A stretch of 33,081 nucleotides of DNA from Promethearchaeota archaeon (GTDB lineage: Archaea; Asgardarchaeota; Lokiarchaeia; Sigyniarchaeales; SOKP01). Each line of letters starts with the position of its first letter. The first letter of the stretch is position 1. This document shows, one piece after another, positions 9,361-17,328 of the stretch. The stretch covers positions 1-33,081 of the forward strand of contig JAEOTH010000022.1 in NCBI GenBank assembly GCA_016839915.1, read 5' to 3'. Position numbers and translations under genes: made by a program. Below the pieces are notes generated by a model, which saw only the letters and a program-made list of their open reading frames with translations, searched no databases and was not told where the DNA came from.

Positions 9361-10212
9361 TTAAATATTAATTTTTTTTCCAGTGAAATCTCTTTGGTAT
9401 TTTCCAAAATCTTCCACTTTTTTCAAAGTATTTAAATCAAAAATGGGGCCATCTTTACAAACAAGTAATCCTAATGGATCTAAAGCGCATAATCCACATA
9501 ATCCACAACCACACCTCATAATTCTTTCAAGACTTGCATAAAACTCAATGTTATATTCTTGGCAAAGTTGAAATAATTTAAACAGCATAAGTTCTGGACC
9601 ACATGAATAAATAATAAGATTTTGCAGTTCATTCTCCGAAAATTCTTTTATTATTCTTCTAAAGATGTCAGATGCAACTCCCTTTATTCCATAACTTCCA
9701 TCATCAGTGCAGTAATGAATTTGGGAACGATTAGCTGTAGATTCTTTAAAATACTCTATATACATTAAATCTGTATTAATTTTAGCTCCTTCAATAATAA
9801 TATGCTTTATACTCCTCTTAGTGAGTTCAGTTGAAAGGAATTTTAGCGGAGCCATACCAATTCCACCACCTATTATGAAGATTTCTTTTGATTTTTCAGC
9901 TGAAACTTTAAAATAATTACCTAATGGGCCTCTTATCCCGATATAATCACCTATTTTTAAGTTATACATAGCATTAGTACATTCTCCAACCTTTTTTACT
10001 GTAACCGCCCAATTGCCATTATCATCACAATCAGATATGGACATCGGAATCTCATCAATACCAGGTACCCAAACCATAACAAATTGTCCTGGCTTTGGAT
10101 TAACATAAGACTCGATATGGTCATCTTTCATATTAAAAACAAAAGTTTTAACTCCTTCACATTCATCAATAATTTTATGAACTTTTATTGTTTTTATTGT
10201 ATTTTCAGTCAA
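9361..10212 (-). CDS. pyrK: Dihydroorotate dehydrogenase electron transfer subunit
   Basis: PyrK carries FAD and a [2Fe-2S] cluster and passes electrons between PyrD and NAD in class 1B dihydroorotate dehydrogenase (pyrimidine synthesis). The N-terminal FAD-binding barrel (PGQFVMVWVPGIDEIPMS) is followed by the nucleotide-binding stretch IFIIGGGIGMAPLKFL. Near the C-terminus come four clustered cysteines in CGCGLCGLCALDPLG ... VCKDGPIF. The start is TTG at 10210-10212. It is set by a near-perfect AGGAGGTG Shine-Dalgarno site about 7 nt upstream, lying within the end of pyrD. The two genes overlap by 8 nt and are surely co-translated. At 283 residues it is slightly longer than typical. Confidence 0.95.
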   Translation of the reverse strand: MTENTIKTIKVHKIIDECEGVKTFVFNMKDDHIESYVNPKPGQFVMVWVPGIDEIPMSISDCDDNGNWAVTVKKVGECTNAMYNLKIGDYIGIRGPLGNYFKVSAEKSKEIFIIGGGIGMAPLKFLSTELTKRSIKHIIIEGAKINTDLMYIEYFKESTANRSQIHYCTDDGSYGIKGVASDIFRRIIKEFSENELQNLIIYSCGPELMLFKLFQLCQEYNIEFYASLERIMRCGCGLCGLCALDPLGLLVCKDGPIFDLNTLKKVEDFGKYQRDFTGKKINI

Positions 10213-11131
10213 AATCAGGCACCTCCTGAGTCTTAACCTGATGAGTTAATCCTTTTATATCAGTAATAGAAGTATAACTATTATCCTTAAGATATTGGGT
10301 TATTCCATTGATAATTTCAGTGATAATTGCAGTTCCTTTATATAAAGCTGTCCCAATTTGTACAGCTGAAGCTCCCGCTAAGAAGAACTCTATTACATCC
10401 TGCCATGAATCTATTCCTCCACATCCAATTATTGGAATTTTTAAAATTTTAAACAATTCATATACTTTTTTCACAGCTATAGGATGTATTGCCTTTCCAG
10501 AAAGTCCACCGCTTCCATGAGATAAGATTGGATTTTTAGTATTTACATCAATCTTCAACGCTGATAAAGTATTTATTGCAACTACTCCATCAGCACCACC
10601 TCTTTCTGCAGCAAAGGCAATTTCGGCTATACATGTTACATTAGGATTTAATTTTACAAAAAGCGGGAGAGTGAGCTTTTCTTTCAAGAATTTTACAATT
10701 TCATATGTTAAATCTTTATCAATCCCTATAGAAGCTACTTCAGCATGTGGACAGGAGATATTCATTTCTATTGCATCAGCCCCTGCCTTTTCAGCTTTAA
10801 TTGCTACATCGAGATAAACTTCTTTAGTATCACCAAAAACGCTTACTATTAATGGAATGTTATGTTTTTTAATTTCTTTTATTTCTGAGATAAATTCATC
10901 GATCCCAGGATTTGCGAGACCAACACTATTCATAAATGTTCCAGGGTATATCTCTATTATAGATGGATTTTTATATCCTTTTCTTGGTTTTGGTCCAATA
11001 GATTTTGTAGTGACAGCACCCGCTCCAGCATCGATTACTCTTTTCATTGAAGAAAAAGAAACACCTAAAATACCTGAAGCTAATATGATAGGAGATTTTA
11101 ATTTTAAACCCGAAAGATTTACTTCTAGCAT
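10205..11131 (-). CDS. pyrD: Dihydroorotate dehydrogenase, class 1B catalytic subunit
   Basis: PyrD oxidises dihydroorotate to orotate with FMN as cofactor, the fourth step of de novo pyrimidine synthesis. Visible family motifs are SPIILASGILG at the N-terminus, TTKSIGPKPRKGYKNPS, the catalytic-loop region AIEMNISCPHAEV (the cysteine base of class 1 enzymes), FVKLNPNVTCI, and the phosphate-binding end PIIGCGGIDSWQDVIEFFLAGASAVQIGTAL. The 308-residue length is normal. It overlaps pyrK, its electron-transfer partner, which makes it class 1B. The promoter must lie in the 78 nt shared with the divergent nop5 gene. Confidence 0.96.
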   Translation of the reverse strand: MLEVNLSGLKLKSPIILASGILGVSFSSMKRVIDAGAGAVTTKSIGPKPRKGYKNPSIIEIYPGTFMNSVGLANPGIDEFISEIKEIKKHNIPLIVSVFGDTKEVYLDVAIKAEKAGADAIEMNISCPHAEVASIGIDKDLTYEIVKFLKEKLTLPLFVKLNPNVTCIAEIAFAAERGGADGVVAINTLSALKIDVNTKNPILSHGSGGLSGKAIHPIAVKKVYELFKILKIPIIGCGGIDSWQDVIEFFLAGASAVQIGTALYKGTAIITEIINGITQYLKDNSYTSITDIKGLTHQVKTQEVPDFD

Positions 11132-11149
11132 TTTTTAAAAGACAATAAT

Positions 11150-11175
11150 GATTATAGTTTTATAATAATTATTAA
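11150..11175. promoter_or_regulatory. AT-rich divergent promoter region, pyrD / nop5
   Basis: The 78 nt between pyrD and nop5 must hold both promoters. A TATA-like run (TTTTATAATAATTATT, about 11157-11173) lies roughly 40 nt ahead of the nop5 ATG, and its reverse complement could serve pyrD. No further operator is apparent. Confidence 0.4.
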
Positions 11176-11209
11176 TGAAGGAAAAATAAGAAAAAATTAC
11201 CCAATCAAT

Positions 11210-12418
11210 ATGAAGTCTTACATCGCAGATACTCTAATTGGAATTTTTGCTTTTGATGAGTCTGGGAACATCTTAAATTTCATTGATTTTAACGATGACA
11301 ATGAAAAAATAATTGAATTTTATAATACAATGGATAGTGGCATTATTCAAAAAGTATTTGAAAGTTTTCTATTAGATTTGGAAAATTCTGGTTTTAGTGA
11401 ATTCATTTTTGATAATTCAAAATTAGAATCACTAACTTCAGAAAAATTAGGATATAAAACCTTCTATAAAAATAACTCGTTAGAACTCAAAGCTTTTCGT
11501 TTAAATCTAGAACATCATTTAAAAAAAATGGGGATAAATAAAACAAGTGAAGAGATCCTTGCTCAATATAAAGAAATAAGTGATAAATTGACAAGAAGAA
11601 AAGTAAGTCAAGCAAGTGGACATTTCGATAATTTTATAACTCAAATCATTACGGTTCTAGATGTAATTAAAAAATCAATAAGTCTATTTTCAAGTCATCT
11701 TAGAGAATGGTATGGATTACACTTTCCTGAACTAACTGATAAAATTATTGAAGATAATATTATCTTAGCGAATTTAATTACAACTTTGGGGTCTAGGGAA
11801 AATTTTACATTTGAAAATATTAAAAAGAAGGTTGATTTAAAAGAAAGGAGAATTAAAACTTTGGAACAATACGCTTTAGGGTCAATGGGTGCAAATTTTG
11901 ATCTCTCTATGATACAAAATTATGCAGATCAAATTATTTCCTTAGATAATTATCGCATACAATTGGAGAAACACCTAGAAGGAATGATAGAAAAAATTGC
12001 TCCAAATATTAATGTTCTAATAGGCTCCTTAATTGGAGCAAAATTGATAGCTAAAGCAGGGAGTTTGCAAAAATTAGCTTATATGCCTGCATCTAGAATT
12101 CAGTTATTAGGAGCAGAAAAAGCTTTATATCGATTTCTCAAAACAGGTGAAAAAAGACCTAAACATGGCCTAATATTTCAATGGAATCAAATTAGATCTG
12201 CTACCCCATGGACTAGAGGTAAGATTGCGAGAGTTGTAGCAGGGAAAATTGGGGTTGCTGCTAAAGTAGATTATTTTAATGGAGAATTCATAGGTGATAG
12301 CTTAAAACTCGAAATAGAGGAGAAACTTAGAGAAATTGAAGAAAAATATCCAAATCCTCCAAAAGAAATGCAATCTGCAAAAGGTATGAAAAGAAAATCG
12401 AAAAAAAAAAGAAAATAA
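11210..12418 (+). CDS. nop5: Nop5 (Nop56/58) C/D box sRNP core protein
   Basis: Archaeal Nop5 bridges L7Ae-bound C/D box guide RNA to fibrillarin and positions the 2'-O-methyltransferase on rRNA and tRNA targets. The N-terminal fibrillarin-binding domain is followed by a helical coiled-coil region. The Nop domain lies around residues 265-365, with GSLIGAKLIAKAGSLQKLA, LLGAEKALYRFL and HGLIFQWNQIRSATPW. The protein ends in a lysine/arginine-rich tail (KRKSKKKRK), common in this family. The 402-residue length is normal. It is followed 17 nt later by fibrillarin on the same strand, the usual archaeal pairing. Confidence 0.97.
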   Translation: MKSYIADTLIGIFAFDESGNILNFIDFNDDNEKIIEFYNTMDSGIIQKVFESFLLDLENSGFSEFIFDNSKLESLTSEKLGYKTFYKNNSLELKAFRLNLEHHLKKMGINKTSEEILAQYKEISDKLTRRKVSQASGHFDNFITQIITVLDVIKKSISLFSSHLREWYGLHFPELTDKIIEDNIILANLITTLGSRENFTFENIKKKVDLKERRIKTLEQYALGSMGANFDLSMIQNYADQIISLDNYRIQLEKHLEGMIEKIAPNINVLIGSLIGAKLIAKAGSLQKLAYMPASRIQLLGAEKALYRFLKTGEKRPKHGLIFQWNQIRSATPWTRGKIARVVAGKIGVAAKVDYFNGEFIGDSLKLEIEEKLREIEEKYPNPPKEMQSAKGMKRKSKKKRK

Positions 12419-12435
12419 GATAAATTTATTGAATA

Positions 12436-13131
12436 ATGTCTAAAACTGAAATTAGAAATCATCCTAAATTTTACAATGTGTTTATTTCTGGCTCTCAAGA
12501 AAGATTAAAGCTTTATACAAAAAACTTAGATTTGGGGAAAAGAATCTATGGAGAGAGATTATTTACTTATAAGGGAACAGAGTTTCGAGAATGGGATCCT
12601 TTTCGAAGTAAATTAGCAGCTTTAATTTTAGAAAATCCTATAACTAATTTTTTGTCAGAAAATATAAAATGTTTGTATTTAGGAGCTTCTTCAGGCACTA
12701 CTATTTCTCACCTTTCTGATGTTATAAATACCGGAATCATTTATGGTGTCGAATTCGCTGAAAGAAGTATGAGACAATTAATCCAGAATATCTCAAATAG
12801 GAAAAATATTATTCCAATATTAGGGGATGCGCGTTTTCCAGATAATTATGCTAAATATATTTTTACTCATGTTGATTTAATTTATCAAGATGTTGCACAG
12901 CCTCAGCAAGCTGAAATCGCATTAAAAAATTGTAATTATTATTTAAAAGATGATGGTATTTTGATTCTTGTAATTAAATCTCAATCAATTGATAGTATTC
13001 AAAAATCCGAAATTACTTATGCTCAAGAGAAAAGGGTACTTGAGAAGGCAGGATATAAAATCCTAGAAAGTATAAACATTCATAAACATGCTTCTAATCA
13101 TATAATACTATTAGCTAAAAAAAATCAGTAA
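12436..13131 (+). CDS. flpA: Fibrillarin, rRNA/tRNA 2'-O-methyltransferase
   Basis: Fibrillarin is the S-adenosylmethionine-dependent methyltransferase of the C/D box sRNP, acting with Nop5 encoded just upstream. Typical motifs are EFREWDPFRSKLAALIL, the SAM-binding loop CLYLGASSGTTISHLSD, IYGVEFAERSMRQL, DLIYQDVAQPQQAEI and the late strand LILVIKSQSID. At 231 residues it is full length. Its last 17 nt overlap the 3' end of the convergent RNase HII gene, and a T-run immediately after the stop may end its transcript. Confidence 0.97.
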   Translation: MSKTEIRNHPKFYNVFISGSQERLKLYTKNLDLGKRIYGERLFTYKGTEFREWDPFRSKLAALILENPITNFLSENIKCLYLGASSGTTISHLSDVINTGIIYGVEFAERSMRQLIQNISNRKNIIPILGDARFPDNYAKYIFTHVDLIYQDVAQPQQAEIALKNCNYYLKDDGILILVIKSQSIDSIQKSEITYAQEKRVLEKAGYKILESINIHKHASNHIILLAKKNQ

Positions 13132-13804
13132 TTTTTTTATTAGACAACTCCTCATCTATTATTTTCTTAGTTGTTTCCCATGATAATCGTGCGATTTTGG
13201 GAGCCTTTTTATTAATTTTTATATAATTTCTGAGGAATTCAATTGTTTTAACGTCAGAAGGGTATCCTGAGCCAAAATTTCCATAATTTTTATGGAGTTC
13301 CTCGATTAAATCATCTCTTTTAACTTTTGCTACTATTGAACCCGCTGATACTATTGGATATAAATCATCAGCTTTGTGCTTAGAAACTAATTTTTTAGGT
13401 GTATAATTCAATAACTTTTGAATTGATTTTCCATATCGTTGTTCATTTACATCTGCAGCGTCTATAAAGATAATGTCAGGTTTTAAATCGTTGATAATTT
13501 CTGCCATTTTTATTTCTTCAAGTCGATTCATCGTAATTTTTTTCATTTCTCTCTCATCAATCTCTTGAGGGCTAATTATTTTAGTATTTAGAGAATAGCA
13601 ATTTTTTTTCAAAAGATCAGCTAATTCACTCCTTCTTTTCGGAGTCAGTTTTTTTGAGTCTTTAACTCCTATTTCAGACAAAAAATTCAATCTTGATTTT
13701 ATGAAACATATACCACATAAAACCATTGGGCCTAAGACGGAGCCTTTTAACATATAATTCGAAATGAATTAAATTCTACCAGCCTCGTCAATCCCACATA
13801 TCAG
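13115..13804 (-). CDS. rnhB: Ribonuclease HII, interrupted by a 30-nt putative BHB intron
   Basis: RNase HII cuts RNA in RNA/DNA hybrids. A simple ORF from ATG 13753 gives only MLKGSVLGPMVLCG and lacks the catalytic DEAGRG motif. That motif is present just upstream in the same frame: codons 13775-13801 read I-C-G-I-D-E-A-G-R. Between AGA and GGC lie 30 nt with an in-frame TAA. Removing 13746-13775 gives the canonical CGIDEAGRGSVLGPMV. The rest of the enzyme is intact: GVKDSKKLTPKRR, FIDAADVN, KHKADDLYPIVSAGSIVAKVKRD and YGNFGSGYPSD. The spliced product would be about 219 residues, normal for the family. The start is uncertain: no ATG/GTG/TTG precedes the motif in frame, and CTG 13804 or ATA 13801 are the candidates. 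The HTH regulator gene ends 13 nt upstream. Confidence 0.85.
13132..13140 (+). terminator. T-run after fibrillarin
   Basis: Seven T's follow the fibrillarin stop codon directly. Archaeal RNA polymerase terminates readily at such U-tracts, so this could end the nop5-flpA transcript inside the tail of the convergent rnhB. Confidence 0.4.
13746..13775 (-). other. Putative archaeal mRNA intron (bulge-helix-bulge) in rnhB
   Basis: On the minus strand the insertion forms an inner hairpin: positions 13766-13774 pair with 13752-13760, 8 of 9 pairs, around a 5-nt loop. Next comes a 4-pair central helix (exon UGGU 13778-13781 with intron GUUA 13748-13751, mostly G-U wobbles). It is flanked by a 3-nt bulge AGA (13775-13777) and a 4-nt bulge AAAG (13744-13747). 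An outer exon-exon helix follows (GACG-A-GGC with GCT-C-CGTC, 13782-13789 with 13736-13743, one mismatch). Cleavage after the second nucleotide of each bulge joins AG to A and restores an AGA codon and the DEAGRG motif. The topology matches the tRNA-splicing endonuclease substrate. The central helix is weak, so confidence is below that of the elf1 case. Confidence 0.7.
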
Positions 13805-13817
13805 ATCTATTTCATTC

Positions 13818-14819
13818 TCATGATTCTTGAATGAGTTCGATGAATTCTTCTTCATCATCAACTTTTTCTAGATTTCTAATTTTGACAATAGGAATATTTG
13901 TTTTTTTAAACGTCTCATGAATTTTAATATCATTATCTATAATGAAGAGTGAGGTCTTGTGAAATAAATCTGTGAAATTTTTTAAACATTGAACAGTCAT
14001 TTGATTAATCTTACTCTGTTCTTCAGATATCCCTGAAAAGAGAGGATAAAAACCATTTAATATTATTTTATCTGAGTGTGAATATAAAGATAATTTGAAG
14101 GGAAAAGATCCTTTTTTATACCAATATGAAGAAAGTCCAATATCTTTTATTATATCCTGAACATGAGATTCAAACTCAGTTAATTCTTTTTCTTCTGAGA
14201 TATCCTTTTCTTCTATATTGCTCTTAATCCCCCATCCAAAAACATCAATTTTTTTAAAGATATCGTTATTTCCTAAGATTTCTGATATTTTATTACCGAT
14301 TTTCTCAGAAGGCCGCATCGATTCATTTTCATATGAACATATAGTTCTTTTAGTCACTCCTAAGAATTCTGATAATTCATTTCGAGTAATTGATTGCTTT
14401 TCTCTTACTGATTTCAATAAAGAACCATTTAAAAATACTACTCCACCACCTCTTCTTGCTAAGATATGAGGGTATTGTTCATTAAGAATATTCTCAAATG
14501 TATCAAGTGTTATAAAGGGCAAGCCTTCTCTTATATAAATTGTGTTGTCTTCCAATTTTTGATATCGATTCCTAATTCCAATTAATAAAGGTTTTGATTT
14601 GAGTATTAAGGATAATGATTTAATATCATGAACAATGTCTTGGTTTAAATTATCAATATTAGGAAAAATTTTAACACTAAATAACAAATCATCTTTTTTA
14701 GCTAAAAGATCAAAACAGAATTTGCATTTATTAATCGCAAAATTTCCAAGAACAAATGTTTCATAATTAAACTTTCTTAATAAAGCATCAATTCTTTGAA
14801 GTATCTTATCAATTGTCAA
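13818..14819 (-). CDS. Archaeal HTH-type transcriptional regulator
   Basis: This 333-residue protein resembles the conserved archaeal family of putative HTH-type regulators with a long N-terminal domain. Residues 1-120 are alpha/beta and include FDLLAKKDDLLFSVKI, faintly like a nuclease-fold core without obvious catalytic proof. Residues about 128-185 form an XRE-like helix-turn-helix (LKSVREKQSITRNELSEFLG, VTKRTICSYENESMRPSEK). The C-terminal third is a second alpha/beta domain. The start is TTG at 14817-14819 (TTG ACA ATT). Its stop lies just ahead of the rnhB reading frame, so the two may be co-transcribed. The regulated targets cannot be told from the sequence. Confidence 0.8.
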   Translation of the reverse strand: MTIDKILQRIDALLRKFNYETFVLGNFAINKCKFCFDLLAKKDDLLFSVKIFPNIDNLNQDIVHDIKSLSLILKSKPLLIGIRNRYQKLEDNTIYIREGLPFITLDTFENILNEQYPHILARRGGGVVFLNGSLLKSVREKQSITRNELSEFLGVTKRTICSYENESMRPSEKIGNKISEILGNNDIFKKIDVFGWGIKSNIEEKDISEEKELTEFESHVQDIIKDIGLSSYWYKKGSFPFKLSLYSHSDKIILNGFYPLFSGISEEQSKINQMTVQCLKNFTDLFHKTSLFIIDNDIKIHETFKKTNIPIVKIRNLEKVDDEEEFIELIQES

Positions 14820-14921
14820 ATCTAATCTTTAAAAAACGATATTGTATAAAAAAATTATTCTTTTTTGTATTAAGTAATATCAATTTACAGATATATAGCT
14901 TTTACAATGGAAATTTAATAA

Positions 14922-15506
14922 TTATTGGTAATTATCATTTTTTTCATTAGATAATTTAAGAAAATCAGAATCCGTAATTATTCCAATATAAATATTGTTC
15001 TTTTTTACCAAAACAGCAGAATACTTCAAGAGTAAATCAGATATATCTTTTACATTCCATTTTCTATCAATTTCAGGAAATGGTAATTCTTTTATAAGAG
15101 ATACATCCATATTAATAAGTTCTGGATTATCCATAATCGATTTCTGTATTTTTTTTGATGATATACTCCCTAAATTTTGATTATTTTCTATTATTGGTAA
15201 TTGCGAAATTTCATGATCATTCATCAAATCAACTGCTTCTCTTATAGTAGACCCAGATTTTATTGATTGGATTTTTCGAGTCATTATATCTTCTGCATGT
15301 TTTTTAGATTTTTCTCGTATCTTACGTTCATTCTCTAGATGTTCATATATTCTTTTAAATTTAGAATATGGAGGATCTATTGATCTATTTTCGATTCTAG
15401 AAATGGTGGATTGTGGAATATTTAAGGCATCTCCCAATTCTTTTTGACTAATATTTAATTTTTTGCGTAAACGCTTAATATCATCCAAAGATGGTAAGAT
15501 TTCCAT
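14922..15506 (-). CDS. XRE-type HTH plus paired CBS domain regulator
   Basis: Residues 9-60 are a clear XRE helix-turn-helix (RLRKKLNISQKELGDALNIP, QSTISRIENRSIDPP). Residues about 68-190 are two CBS motifs (EDIMTRKIQSIKSGSTIREAVDLM ... ISQLPII, then VKDISDLLLKYSAVLVKK ... GIITDSDFL). CBS pairs are adenosyl-ligand sensors (AMP, ATP, S-adenosylmethionine), and some archaeal ones bind SAM or methylthioadenosine. The gene is divergent from S-adenosylmethionine synthetase across 190 nt containing inverted repeats, so SAM-responsive control of that gene is a reasonable inference. A TATA-like TTATAATAT (15536-15544, minus strand) sits about 30-38 nt ahead of its ATG. Confidence 0.88.
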   Translation of the reverse strand: MEILPSLDDIKRLRKKLNISQKELGDALNIPQSTISRIENRSIDPPYSKFKRIYEHLENERKIREKSKKHAEDIMTRKIQSIKSGSTIREAVDLMNDHEISQLPIIENNQNLGSISSKKIQKSIMDNPELINMDVSLIKELPFPEIDRKWNVKDISDLLLKYSAVLVKKNNIYIGIITDSDFLKLSNEKNDNYQ

Positions 15507-15520
15507 AGGTTAAAATCATT

Positions 15521-15546
15521 TTTTATGCTTCTTATGCATATTATAA
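15521..15546. repeat. Inverted repeat overlapping the XRE-CBS promoter
   Basis: CTTAT (15531-15535) and ATAAG (15543-15547) are perfect inverted arms 7 nt apart, and ATGC-containing words repeat nearby. The element overlaps the TATA-like sequence of the regulator gene and could be an autoregulatory operator. Confidence 0.35.
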
Positions 15547-15589
15547 GTAAAAAATATTTATAAAGGTTATTAATTTTAGTTATCTAGAT

Positions 15590-15610
15590 AAAATGCAAGT
15601 ACAGCATTTT
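15590..15610. repeat. Perfect 7-bp inverted repeat upstream of SAM synthetase
   Basis: AAAATGC (15590-15596) is inverted as GCATTTT (15604-15610) with a 7-nt spacer, about 57 nt upstream of the SAM synthetase TATA box. The size and position suit a dimeric regulator site, perhaps for the adjacent XRE-CBS protein. Confidence 0.4.
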
Positions 15611-15666
15611 TGATTTAAAAAGGAATTTAACTGATAAATAATTTAAAAACATATTTAAAAGAACTA

Positions 15667-15676
15667 TTTATATAAT
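15667..15676 (+). promoter_or_regulatory. TATA box of S-adenosylmethionine synthetase
   Basis: The decamer TTTATATAAT begins 30 nt ahead of ATG 15697, the spacing expected for a leaderless archaeal transcript. The identical decamer lies 27 nt ahead of elf1 in this window (32881-32890), which supports both promoter calls. Confidence 0.65.
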
Positions 15677-15696
15677 TGAGAAGTTGGTTAAATGAA

Positions 15697-16941
15697 ATGT
15701 TGAAAATTACTCGTGCTACCTTTTTACCAATTGAGAAAAGTGAATTCCCAGAACTCTGTGAAAGGAAAGGACTTGGTCACCCTGACACTGTTTGCGATGC
15801 TGTTGCTGATGCTTGCTCTAGAGCCTTATGTGTTTATTATCTTGAGAATTTTGGTCGTGTATACCACCATAACGTTGATAAAGCTGCTCTCGTTGGAGGT
15901 ACGGCAAGACCAGAATTTGGTGGTGGTCAAATTATCCAACCACAATACTTTTTAATAGTTGGACGAGCTATAAATCAAATTCTTACAGAATGCGGCGATG
16001 GGACAAGTAAACTTGAATATATTCCTATTCCAATAATTTGTATTGATACACAGCGAAAAGTTCTTTCAAGCATTTTTAGAAACCTCGATTTAAATAGAGA
16101 TATCCAGTTTGATTATGCGGTTCGACCAGGATCAATAGATTTGACAGGAGTATTTGATGAATCTCATCACACTGAAGAAGTCCCACTTGCTAATGATACT
16201 AGTTTTGGAGTAGGATATGCTCCTTATTCGGATGTTGAAAAAATAGCTTTGGAAGCTGAGAGATTAATTAATTCGGATAAGTTTAAGGACAAGTGTAAGG
16301 CTTCAGGTGAAGATGTTAAGGTAATGGTTGAGAGGATTGGAAATGAAGTGGGAATTACTGTCGCAGCAGCAATGGTAAGTAAATATATCAACGACGCAAG
16401 TGAATATGTAAGCTATATAAATCAAATTAAAGATGCAGTTTTAGATTTAGCTGCAGATATAATCCCAGAACGCGATGTATCATGCCAAGTAAATGTAGCA
16501 GATAATATCGAAAAGAATATTATGTATTTAACCATTACTGGCACATCTGCTGAAGCTGGTGATGATGGAGAGGTAGGACGCGGCAATAGATCCAATGGTC
16601 TCATAACTCCTTGTAGACCAATGAGTTTAGAAGCTGTATGCGGGAAAAATCCCATCAATCACGTAGGAAAATTGTACAATGTTCTTGGAACAGAGATGGC
16701 GAGAGAAATTGTAAAGAGAGGGCAAGGAGATATTCTTGAAGCACATGTTAAATTGTTATCACAGATTGGGAGGCCTATAACTGACCCCTGGGTAAATTCA
16801 ATTGAACTGATCCCGGCAGAAAATGTAAATTTTGATTCAATAAAGAAAATTACAGAAGAAGTTTCTTCTGAAAAGCTTAGTAAGGAAAATTTTATAGATT
16901 TAAGAAAGAGACTCATCGCAGGGAAGGTTCAAGTATATTAG
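15697..16941 (+). CDS. mat: S-adenosylmethionine synthetase, archaeal type
   Basis: Archaeal methionine adenosyltransferase makes S-adenosylmethionine from methionine and ATP and is unrelated in sequence to bacterial MetK outside key motifs. Motifs seen are ELCERKGLGHPDTVCDAVADA near the N-terminus, HHNVDKAALVGG, the glycine-rich GTSAEAGDDGEVGRGNRSNGL, the following ITPCRPMSLEA, and GKNPINHVGKLYNVLG. I chose ATG 15697 over the upstream TTG 15676. The TATA box at 15667 predicts transcription starting near 15695, and the family begins close to this position. The product is 414 residues, normal length. It sits opposite an XRE-CBS regulator and is followed by a T-rich terminator. Confidence 0.96.
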   Translation: MLKITRATFLPIEKSEFPELCERKGLGHPDTVCDAVADACSRALCVYYLENFGRVYHHNVDKAALVGGTARPEFGGGQIIQPQYFLIVGRAINQILTECGDGTSKLEYIPIPIICIDTQRKVLSSIFRNLDLNRDIQFDYAVRPGSIDLTGVFDESHHTEEVPLANDTSFGVGYAPYSDVEKIALEAERLINSDKFKDKCKASGEDVKVMVERIGNEVGITVAAAMVSKYINDASEYVSYINQIKDAVLDLAADIIPERDVSCQVNVADNIEKNIMYLTITGTSAEAGDDGEVGRGNRSNGLITPCRPMSLEAVCGKNPINHVGKLYNVLGTEMAREIVKRGQGDILEAHVKLLSQIGRPITDPWVNSIELIPAENVNFDSIKKITEEVSSEKLSKENFIDLRKRLIAGKVQVY

Positions 16942-16959
16942 TAATTAATTGTTGATACA

Positions 16960-16990
16960 CAAATTTTTATTTTTTTCTCTTTTTTTAATT
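16960..16990 (+). terminator. T-rich tract after S-adenosylmethionine synthetase
   Basis: Several consecutive T runs (up to seven) start about 20 nt after the stop codon, fitting U-tract termination in archaea. Confidence 0.45.
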
Positions 16991-17061
16991 ATTAGATTTT
17001 GTTTTATTTTAATTGCATATTTTAAATCTATTCTATAAAGTTTATATCAAAGTGAAACCAA

Positions 17062-17328
17062 GTGGGCTTAGATAAGTGGCTAAAACCAGATGACTTATCA
17101 AAAAAGTCAAAGAAAAAAAAGGAGTTATCTGAACAAGCAAAAAAAAGTAAAAGGGAGCACATACAAGATAAAAACGTTGAGAAACAACCAACTATATTAT
17201 CAAAATATATTCTTGTGTGTGCAAATGCCAGATGCAAATATCAAAAGACAATTATGAAAAAGAATCTCAGTGATGATGATAGAACCTGTCCAAGATGCAA
17301 TAAAAGTATGAAGATTAAAGGAACATAA
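17062..17328 (+). CDS. Small lysine-rich zinc-ribbon protein
   Basis: This 88-residue protein starts at GTG (GTG GGC TTA GAT AAG TGG) and begins GLDKWLKPDDLSKKSKKKKE. A very basic first half is followed by a four-cysteine zinc ribbon (C-x4-C in LVCANARC, then C-x2-C in TCPRC) near the C-terminus. The basic tail plus ribbon suggests binding to RNA or the ribosome, but no specific function can be assigned. TATA-like sequence lies at about 17035-17045. Its last 14 nt overlap the end of the convergent 17315-17581 gene. Confidence 0.75.
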   Translation: MGLDKWLKPDDLSKKSKKKKELSEQAKKSKREHIQDKNVEKQPTILSKYILVCANARCKYQKTIMKKNLSDDDRTCPRCNKSMKIKGT

